Part shown: positions 1 through 5,505 of the stretch, in pieces
Numbering within the stretch: position 1 is the stretch's first letter
Layout of the letters: the number at the start of each line of letters is the position of its first letter
Assembly (NCBI GenBank): GCA_022571135.1
Contig: JACZYK010000163.1
Span: 1 to 6,458 of the forward strand
Direction: 5' to 3'
Origin: Bacteroidota bacterium
GTDB lineage: Bacteria; Bacteroidota; Rhodothermia; Rhodothermales; UBA10348
Length of the DNA stretch: 6,458 bases
Program-made: the position numbers and the translations under genes
The notes under the pieces: generated by a model
The model's database searches: none
Told to the model about the DNA's origin: nothing
Seen by the model: the letters and a program-made list of their open reading frames with translations, nothing else

Positions 1-810
1 GGTTTCGAGATTACGATCCTTCCGGTGGACGACTCCGGTCGAATCGATCCGGAATCGCTGAAGAGCGCCCTCAGGGAGGACACGATTCTGGTCTCGGTAA
101 TGTGGGCGAACAACGAGACGGGCGTGCTCCATCCGATGGACGAAGTCAGAAAGATCCTGTCCGGTCACAATGCCCTCCTTCTAACCGATGCGACACAGGC
201 TCTCGGAAAAGTCCCGGTTAGCGTCGAGGGCATCGACCTCCTCGCCTGTTCGGCTCACAAGATTTACGGCCCGAAAGGAGTCGGAGCTCTGTACGTCAGG
301 GAAAAACGGCCGCCGATCCGGCTTGCTTCGATCCTTCACGGCGGAGGCCAAGAAGGAGGTAAGAGGGCCGGAACACTCAACGTACCGGGTATCGTCGGGC
401 TTGGAGCCGCTGCTGAGCTCGCCAGGCGAAACCGGGAAAATGACTTCAGTCGGCTTTCGCTTCTGAGGGACAGCTTCGAGCAATCACTCATGGCCGCGAT
501 CGACGGCATCGTAATCAACGGCGCTGCCGCAGACCGGCTTCCGCAGACCAGTAATATTACGTTTCCCGGTGTTACTGCTGCGGACATGATCTCCGATATC
601 GGTTTCCTGGCCGTATCGACCGGCAGCGCGTGTACGACCAGCACGGGGAAGCCCAGCCATGTTCTCTTGGCGATGGGTCTCTCTCGAGAGGAAGCCGCGG
701 CTACGATTCGATTCAGCCTGGGAAGACATACGACAGAAGAGGAAATCGGAACGGCTGCAGAGGCGGTTATCCGGTTTTTCCAATCGAAAATGGTGCTTGA
801 CGAGAGATAG
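1..810 (+). CDS. Cysteine desulfurase, NifS/IscS type (5' end cut by window)
   Basis: A PLP enzyme that takes sulfur from L-cysteine, leaving alanine and a persulfide on its active cysteine; the sulfur feeds Fe-S cluster assembly, tRNA thiolation and related pathways in the cytoplasm. The frame is open from base 1 (GFEITILPVD...), so the true start lies upstream and about 269 residues are visible of a family usually near 380-400. The GTG at 25 is an internal valine, not a start. Visible family signatures are WANNETG, the TDATQALGK segment, the PLP-binding lysine in SAHKIYGPKG (lysine codon 259-261), HGGGQEGGKRAGT, and the persulfide cysteine in STGSACTTST (codon 631-633). The GGGQEGGKRAGT segment and long cysteine loop fit class I (NifS/IscS) rather than SufS. 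It ends one base before the DUF2480 gene. Which paralogue (iscS, nifS or a tRNA-dedicated copy) cannot be told from this fragment. Confidence 0.95.
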   Translation, partial: GFEITILPVDDSGRIDPESLKSALREDTILVSVMWANNETGVLHPMDEVRKILSGHNALLLTDATQALGKVPVSVEGIDLLACSAHKIYGPKGVGALYVREKRPPIRLASILHGGGQEGGKRAGTLNVPGIVGLGAAAELARRNRENDFSRLSLLRDSFEQSLMAAIDGIVINGAAADRLPQTSNITFPGVTAADMISDIGFLAVSTGSACTTSTGKPSHVLLAMGLSREEAAATIRFSLGRHTTEEEIGTAAEAVIRFFQSKMVLDER

Positions 811-811
811 C

Positions 812-1324
812 ATGGAACCAATCGTAAACAAGGTAGCCCAGAGCGAAATCGAAGTATTCGACCTCGGGGCGCTGGCCGACGAGAAACCGATCGTGGAGTT
901 CGACCTGGCGGCCTTCCTGTATCAGGGACTAATCGTTCGCGAGAAAGAATTTCGGGATGCCGTAAAAGATCATGACTGGGCAAGCTATACGGGCAGTCAC
1001 ATCGCCCTCTTCTGCTCGGTCGATACGATCGTCCCGACCTGGGCCTACATGCTGGTTGCAATCCGCCTCGAACCCTTTGCCGCATCTATCGGAGAGGGTC
1101 GGCGGGAAGACCTTGCCCGACAGCTTTTTGCACGGAAACTGGCGCAGACGGATCTTGAGAAATACCGTGATCGAATCGTGGTTGTCAAGGGCTGCGGCAG
1201 CAGCGTTGTTCCGGTCAGCGCATATGTGGATGTGATCACGCGTCTCCAGCGCGTGGCGCGAAAGCTCATGTACGGGGAGCCCTGTTCCTTCGTGCCTCTT
1301 TGGCGACGCCCTGTCGAGAAATAA
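812..1324 (+). CDS. DUF2480 family protein
   Basis: A 170-residue soluble protein that I recognise as DUF2480, a conserved family of unknown function known mainly from Bacteroidota and relatives. Hallmarks as I recall them are the opening MEPIVNKVAQS, LIVREKEFRDAVKDHDW (residues 40-56), DTIVPTWAYMLVA (71-83), VVKGCGS (124-130) and LMYGEPCSFVPLW (152-164) near the C-terminus. The start is the ATG at 812, because the family's conserved N-terminus begins exactly there; a longer in-frame extension back to 659 would overlap the desulfurase and is not real. No signal peptide or membrane segment is seen. Its three cysteines, C68, C128 and C158, lie in or beside conserved-looking motifs, so a redox or metal role is possible but unproven. 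It follows the cysteine desulfurase by one base. From memory, members often sit near suf/Fe-S genes, which would point to an accessory role in cluster assembly. No strong ribosome binding site precedes it, only a purine-rich GAGAGA. Confidence 0.9.
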   Translation: MEPIVNKVAQSEIEVFDLGALADEKPIVEFDLAAFLYQGLIVREKEFRDAVKDHDWASYTGSHIALFCSVDTIVPTWAYMLVAIRLEPFAASIGEGRREDLARQLFARKLAQTDLEKYRDRIVVVKGCGSSVVPVSAYVDVITRLQRVARKLMYGEPCSFVPLWRRPVEK

Positions 1325-1337
1325 GGCTTCAGAAGCT

Positions 1338-2102
1338 ATGATGGTCGATCTTTCAGGTCGGGCCGTACTTGTCACGGGGGGCAGCCGGGGCATAGGGCGA
1401 GCCATTTCTCTCGCGCTTGCCGAAGCCGGAGCCCGCGTGGCCGTACACTACCGGGCGAACCGGGAGAAAGCTGAAGAAGTCGCTCGGAAAGCAGGAAACG
1501 GCGCCGCCCCGTTCCAGGCGGACCTTTCGCACGCAGCGGCCTGCGACGAACTGTTTGATGCGGTTGTCGGCGCATTCGGACGTATCGACAGTCTGGTAAA
1601 CAATGCGGGTATAGCCCTGAAAAGTAATCTGAGCGCACCGACGAACGAATGGGCGGCTGATTGGGATCAGACGATGGCCGTGAACCTGCGCGCAGCGGGT
1701 GTCCTGTCCAAACGGGCCGTCGCGCACTTTCAGGCTCAGAATCCGAAGGGGGGCAGGCTGATTCATATTGCCTCCAGAGCCGCCTTTCGAGGAGATACTC
1801 AGGAATACCTCGCCTATGCGGCCTCGAAAGGAGGACTTGTCTCCCTCAGTCGATCCATCGCCCGCGCTTTCGGGAAGGAGAATATCTGCTCGTTTATCAT
1901 CGCGCCGGGATTCGTACGCACCGAAATGGCCCAGGACTTTATCGACATGTACGGTGAGGAGCATGTGGCGGACGATCTGGCGCTAAATAGAATGACCGAA
2001 CCCGGGGACATCGCGCCGATGGTCGTGCTGCTCGTCAGCGGCCTCGCCGACCACGCAACCGGAACGTCGATCGACTTCAATGCGGGGAGCTACGTGCGTT
2101 GA
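1338..2102 (+). CDS. SDR family oxidoreductase (FabG-like)
   Basis: A classical short-chain dehydrogenase/reductase of 254 residues, the usual size for a single-domain Rossmann enzyme that oxidises or reduces a carbonyl/alcohol with NAD(P)(H). Visible motifs in order are TGGSRGIG (13-20, cofactor binding), NNAG (88-91), N116 in AVNL, S146 in IASRAAF, the catalytic Y160-x3-K164 in YAASK, and APG (189-191). HYRANR after the second strand (37-42) resembles FabG-type NADP-preferring enzymes, but preference is not settled. S146 and Y160 are 14 residues apart, one more than in E. coli FabG; the intervening RGDTQEYLAY looks like an SDR subgroup feature. The C-terminus (GTSIDFNAGSYVR) is typical of family ends. 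The first of two adjacent ATGs (1338, 1341) is used; either is possible. It lies 13 bases after DUF2480 and probably shares its transcript. The substrate cannot be inferred, and calling it fabG would be unjustified. Confidence 0.93.
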   Translation: MMVDLSGRAVLVTGGSRGIGRAISLALAEAGARVAVHYRANREKAEEVARKAGNGAAPFQADLSHAAACDELFDAVVGAFGRIDSLVNNAGIALKSNLSAPTNEWAADWDQTMAVNLRAAGVLSKRAVAHFQAQNPKGGRLIHIASRAAFRGDTQEYLAYAASKGGLVSLSRSIARAFGKENICSFIIAPGFVRTEMAQDFIDMYGEEHVADDLALNRMTEPGDIAPMVVLLVSGLADHATGTSIDFNAGSYVR

Positions 2103-2129
2103 AAACCCCTGAGAACACCGCCGGAAGAG

Positions 2130-2229
2130 AAATCGGGTAGATCAAGGCGGGCGAGAAGCCCAAGAATGAGGCGTACTCGCGTACGCCGCAATGAGCAGCG
2201 ACGAAGCCCAACGATGAGATGCGCGATTT
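2130..2229. repeat. Symmetric repeat-rich intergenic element, about 100 bp
   Basis: This element fills most of the gap between the convergent reductase and recG genes. Its outer ends are inverted: AAATCG at 2130-2135 and CGATTT at 2224-2229, with weaker matching just inside them. At its centre is a perfect hairpin (2170-2187). On either side is an imperfect direct repeat, 2151-2170 and 2198-2218, sharing the core GAAGCCCAA then ATGAG; 18 of 20 aligned bases agree, with one extra C in the second copy. A smaller hairpin, GGGC-GAGAA-GCCC, lies at 2149-2161. No convincing reading frame covers it. The organisation resembles dispersed intergenic palindromic repeats of the REP/BIME kind, but membership of a multicopy family cannot be shown from one copy. 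Confidence 0.5.
2170..2187. terminator. Perfect 7-bp hairpin between convergent genes, possible bidirectional terminator
   Basis: GGCGTAC (2170-2176), loop TCGC (2177-2180), GTACGCC (2181-2187). The stem is perfect, GC-rich and sits between two converging transcription units, 68 bases after the reductase stop and 54 bases beyond the recG stop. Neither side is followed by a T-run, so it is not a textbook Rho-independent terminator. It may help end or protect transcripts from both sides, or simply be the core of the surrounding repeat element. Confidence 0.4.
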
Positions 2230-2240
2230 ATCAACGGCGG

Positions 2241-4340
2241 CTATCCGATTCTGGACAGGTTGAAGCGGTCCTCTCTGTAAAAAGCATCGTAGTAGCATGC
2301 AAGCAACCGATGCTCCTCTGATTCGAGATCGGGATCCATCTCCGTCAATTCGAACGCAGCCTGCCGGGCAGTGATCAAGATCTCTGTATCCGTTACGATA
2401 TCCGCAATACGAAGGTCAGGAAGACCGCTCTGCCGGGTCCCGAAAAAGTCACCGGCTCCCCGGAGCTTCAGGTCCACTTCGCTGATCTCGAATCCGTCAT
2501 CCGTCCGAACCATGGTCCTGAGCCGGGTGTCCGCTTCAGGCGATCTGGGGTATTCGGCCATGAGAATGCACGTACTCGGGTGCTCTCCCCTGCCAATGCG
2601 TCCCCGGAGCTGATGCAATTGGCTGAGACCGAACCGCTCGGCGTGCTCGATCAGCATCACCGTCGCGTTGGGTATATCGACGCCGACTTCGATGACCGTG
2701 GTGGATACGAGAAGGTGGATTTCTCCTTCTTCGAACCGGCGCATCGTTTCTTCCTTCTGATCGGAAGTCATCCGTCCGTGAAGCAGATCCACGGTGAACT
2801 GTCCGAACGTGGCACGGAGCTTTTCGAACCCGGTTTCCGCATCTTTGAGATCAAGCTTTTCGCTCTCCTCCACGAGGGGAAAAACGACATAGCACTGCCT
2901 TGCGGACTCAAGTTCAGTTCGCAGAAACGCATTCACCTCATCTCTGTGGGTTTCCCACTTCATGACCGTGCTCACGGGCTTCCGACCGGGCGGACGATCG
3001 CGCATGATACTCACGTCCAGATCTCCATAGAGCGTTAGAGCGAGCGATCTCGGGATCGGCGTCGCGGTCATGAGGAGCATGTGCGGCCGATTTCCCTTTG
3101 CGAAGAGCGTGGCTCGCTGCAGCACGCCGAAGCGATGCTGTTCGTCGACGACGCACATACCCAGACCCCGAAAGTCAACACCTTTCTGGATGACGGCGTG
3201 CGTTCCGACGACGACCGATATATCCCCGCCGGCCAGTCCTTCCAGAATCTCCTCACGCACGGCCTTTCGCATGCCGCCGACGAGCAGACGCACCTGAATG
3301 CCGAGGGGCTCCAGATAGGCTTTCAGGTTCCTGTAATGTTGCTCGGCCAGAATTTCGGTAGGCGCCATAAAGGCGCTCTGAAATCCGCTGTCGGCAGCGC
3401 TCAGCATGGCGATCACCGCTACGACCGTCTTCCCGCTTCCGACGTCGCCCTGGATCAATCGGTTCATTCTGCGACCTGACTGCGTGTCGACCTCGATATC
3501 CTGGATCGCCCTCAGCTGGGAACCGGTGAGCTGAAACGGCAATACATCGTCGATAAATCTTCGAACGAGGGCGCCGGTCTCCCTGAACCGGTAGCCGTCG
3601 AGGATCTCATTCCCCTTTTTCAGCTTCGACAGCATCAGCTGTATGAAGAAGAACTCCTCGAACTTCAGCCGATGCCGGGCTCTCTCCAGTTCATCCCTGC
3701 TGCGAGGAAAGTGCACGGCGCGGAGCGCCACGCGTCCGTCGATCAGGTCGTACTTCTCGTTCAGCCATGACGGAAACACGTCTCCCAGATTTTCCCCGTG
3801 CTCTTTGAAAAGGCCGAACAGAATTTTCCGGAGGGACCTGCTGGTAAGGCCTGATTTCTCCAGTGTCGCCGATCCAGGATAAAGAGAAATGATCCGTCCG
3901 GTTTCCAGCGCCGGTCCCTCTTCATCCAGCCGATCGAAATCGGGGTGATAAATCGTGTATCCGCCTCCGTAGCGTTGGGGTTTGCCATGAAACGCTACTT
4001 TCTGACCGACTTCGAAGACTCTCGATATCCAGGTCACACCCTGGAACCAGACGCACTTCAGGCGTCCACCCCATTCGTCTTCGATCTGGACCTCGAATCG
4101 CTTTCTTTTTCTACCCGGTATGATGCCCGTCGTGCGGATCGTGCCGACGACGGTGACGGACTCCATATCCGATGCGATTTCCCGGATCCGTGTCACGGAG
4201 GTTCGGTCCAGGTAACGTCTGGGATAATACTGGAACAGATCCCGAATCGTCCGGACCCCTGCGCCTTCAAGGGCCGAGGCACGACGGGGCCCGACGCCTT
4301 TCACAAACTGTACCGATCCGGACAGAAATTCGATCTGCAT
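2241..4340 (-). CDS. recG: ATP-dependent DNA helicase RecG
   Basis: A full-length RecG of 699 residues (E. coli RecG is 693), a superfamily 2 double-stranded DNA translocase that regresses stalled replication forks and processes Holliday junctions and R-/D-loops. The N-terminal part has VKGVGPRRASAL (13-24) and the LFQYYPRRYLDR block (35-46). An OB-fold wedge domain follows at about residues 60-138. The helicase core has Walker A GDVGSGKT (298-305), APTEILAEQH (326-335), Walker B box DEQH (399-402), TATPIPRSL (425-433), STTVIEVGVDIPNA (546-559) and motif VI QLRGRIGRG (577-585). The C-terminal RGAGDFFGTRQSGLPDL (628-643) is the TRG region that couples ATP hydrolysis to translocation. All expected motifs are intact. 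The ATG at 4338-4340 places the conserved N-terminus correctly. It starts 6 bases after the lipoprotein gene ends, so it is probably translated from that gene's transcript. It converges on the upstream reductase. Confidence 0.98.
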   Translation of the reverse strand: MQIEFLSGSVQFVKGVGPRRASALEGAGVRTIRDLFQYYPRRYLDRTSVTRIREIASDMESVTVVGTIRTTGIIPGRKRKRFEVQIEDEWGGRLKCVWFQGVTWISRVFEVGQKVAFHGKPQRYGGGYTIYHPDFDRLDEEGPALETGRIISLYPGSATLEKSGLTSRSLRKILFGLFKEHGENLGDVFPSWLNEKYDLIDGRVALRAVHFPRSRDELERARHRLKFEEFFFIQLMLSKLKKGNEILDGYRFRETGALVRRFIDDVLPFQLTGSQLRAIQDIEVDTQSGRRMNRLIQGDVGSGKTVVAVIAMLSAADSGFQSAFMAPTEILAEQHYRNLKAYLEPLGIQVRLLVGGMRKAVREEILEGLAGGDISVVVGTHAVIQKGVDFRGLGMCVVDEQHRFGVLQRATLFAKGNRPHMLLMTATPIPRSLALTLYGDLDVSIMRDRPPGRKPVSTVMKWETHRDEVNAFLRTELESARQCYVVFPLVEESEKLDLKDAETGFEKLRATFGQFTVDLLHGRMTSDQKEETMRRFEEGEIHLLVSTTVIEVGVDIPNATVMLIEHAERFGLSQLHQLRGRIGRGEHPSTCILMAEYPRSPEADTRLRTMVRTDDGFEISEVDLKLRGAGDFFGTRQSGLPDLRIADIVTDTEILITARQAAFELTEMDPDLESEEHRLLACYYDAFYREDRFNLSRIG

Positions 4341-4346
4341 TCTACG

Positions 4347-5384
4347 TCAATGCCGCCGCCACCGAAACCGGTCAATTCGCGACTCCGGTTCGACAACGGA
4401 TACGGCCAGTTCAAAGGTATCTTCATCCATACGGCGTACCGCAATATCGGTAGGATAGTATTCCTGATTGAATTCCGGTAACGGCTCCGTGAGAATATGT
4501 TGTAGTCGACCTCGTCGATTGTAGACATCCACTCTGAGCCAACCGGGTCTCATGTTCAGGACGAACAGGAGGTTTCCAGCGGCCGCAGCGGAGGCCGTCA
4601 GAAGCGGCGGCGAGGAGGTGTCTCCGATAAGAAACTGTCTGCTTCGAGCGAGCATGGGAGAGTCGAATCCGAATAAGGAAAGTGAATCGACTCCCGACGA
4701 GTCCGAAATGACATCGATGACCGGACGAAATCCCGACAGGCTGATCAGCGAGTCACCCCAGAAACGCAGTAATCCGGCGTGGCGCCAGTAGGGCAGCGGG
4801 AGATCGAATCGGCGTAGAATATTACCCTCGAGATCCATTTCGGCTATGTAGCCTGCGAAATCCTTGGCGAGCACCTTGTAGTAGAGCCTCTCGTCCGCAC
4901 CGGCCGCATATTGCAAGGCTCCTTCCGCCGGACCATCTCCCGGCATATCTACGCTCGAGACGACGGAGCCTGAAAAGATCTTGACGATGTCCATGCTCTC
5001 CGGACTGAACGCGAGAAGTGTATCTCCCGAGAATCCCGCCAGGTATGGATAAGGATGTCGCGCAACGTCAATACGATGGGTGAGTGACAGATCATCCGCA
5101 AACGCAAACAGGATGTGATTTTGGGTATCGGATACCCAGAGTAGACCATCCGGCCCGAAATCCACGGTTCTCGGGTATTCCAGCATGAGAGAATCGGATC
5201 CGAGGATGCTACCGGTAATGATCAGCGTATCCACAGGAAGAGTCTCTGCATAGGCTCGGGAGACGGAGTCCGCCGACATCAATGAGCGCGACTCAACCCG
5301 GCTGCACGAAGAAGGCAAACAGCCCGTTACGACGGCCGCCACGAAGGCCAGGAAAACGGCGCTGAGTGGGTACCGTGTGCACAT
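4347..5384 (-). CDS. Predicted lipoprotein with beta-propeller (NHL/6-bladed-like) body
   Basis: A 345-residue protein of unknown function. The start is the ATG at 5382-5384: it puts a lipoprotein signal directly at the N-terminus, with hydrophobic stretch LSAVFLAFVAAVV (7-19) and lipobox V-T-G-C with C22 as the lipidated residue. A longer frame up to 5492 would bury this signal and is rejected. The mature part is rich in short beta-strand-like segments. TVDFGPDGLLWVSDTQNHILFAF (73-95) is a recognisable NHL-type blade, and similar strand-turn patterns follow at about 119-137, 163-194, 205-228, 269-296 and 311-341. This fits one propeller domain of roughly six blades. It is therefore probably anchored to a membrane outside the cytoplasm, where such folds usually bind ligands or proteins. 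No catalytic residues are recognisable. It lies 6 bases upstream of recG, with which it has no known functional link, and is divergent from priA. Confidence 0.82.
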   Translation of the reverse strand: MCTRYPLSAVFLAFVAAVVTGCLPSSCSRVESRSLMSADSVSRAYAETLPVDTLIITGSILGSDSLMLEYPRTVDFGPDGLLWVSDTQNHILFAFADDLSLTHRIDVARHPYPYLAGFSGDTLLAFSPESMDIVKIFSGSVVSSVDMPGDGPAEGALQYAAGADERLYYKVLAKDFAGYIAEMDLEGNILRRFDLPLPYWRHAGLLRFWGDSLISLSGFRPVIDVISDSSGVDSLSLFGFDSPMLARSRQFLIGDTSSPPLLTASAAAAGNLLFVLNMRPGWLRVDVYNRRGRLQHILTEPLPEFNQEYYPTDIAVRRMDEDTFELAVSVVEPESRIDRFRWRRH

Positions 5385-5505
5385 GCGACCTACAATAAAT
5401 TGGAATGAATGCCCTCTCAACCCTGATCGGTCGGAACGGTTTCTTCCCGGTGGCGTCGGACAAAAATAGCCATCGATCCACCACTCGTTCACCCTTCCGG
5501 CCGCC
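5385..5505. other. Divergent intergenic region between lipoprotein and priA
   Basis: These 121 bases separate the start of the lipoprotein gene (minus strand) from the start of priA (plus strand) and must hold or lie close to promoters for both, unless priA is transcribed through from outside. On the minus strand there is a candidate -7 box at 5461-5468. On the plus strand TACAAT at 5391-5396 resembles a -10 box and TAAATTGG at 5396-5403 is one base off TAnnTTTG, both without a convincing upstream partner. No clear Shine-Dalgarno sequence precedes either gene. The frame carrying priA has a TAG stop here at 5467-5469. Confidence 0.5.
5461..5468 (-). promoter_or_regulatory. Candidate Bacteroidetes-type -7 promoter box for the lipoprotein-recG unit
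   Basis: Read on the minus strand, the bases are TATTTTTG, an exact match to the TAnnTTTG -7 consensus of the Bacteroidetes primary sigma factor. The expected upstream -33 TTTG is not clear; only a poor GTG lies about 21 bases upstream. Transcription from here would start near 5454 and give a leader of about 70 bases before the lipoprotein ATG at 5384. An eight-base consensus with two free positions can occur by chance, so this is tentative. Confidence 0.35.

Noticed and set aside
659..811. N-terminal extension of DUF2480 back to 659
   Set aside because: It overlaps the desulfurase in another frame, and the family's conserved MEPIVN start falls exactly at 812.
336..1085. Open frame of 249 codons on the minus strand
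   Set aside because: Antisense shadow of the cysteine desulfurase and DUF2480 genes; arginine/serine/proline-rich composition with no domain, as expected from GC-rich coding DNA read backwards.
2151..2218. Possible CRISPR-like direct repeats
   Set aside because: Only two imperfect copies differing by an indel, with a palindrome rather than a unique spacer between them and no cas genes nearby.
2077..2298. 73-codon minus-strand frame across the reductase-recG junction
   Set aside because: It overlaps the ends of both genes and is built on the palindromic repeat element; no domain or start signal supports it.
2580..3038. 152-codon plus-strand frame inside recG
   Set aside because: Antisense to the RecG helicase core, which is intact; no recognisable domain.
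5385..5492. 36-residue N-terminal extension of the lipoprotein
   Set aside because: It would place the hydrophobic signal and lipobox internally and would cover the candidate promoter; the internal ATG at 5384 gives a standard lipoprotein signal.
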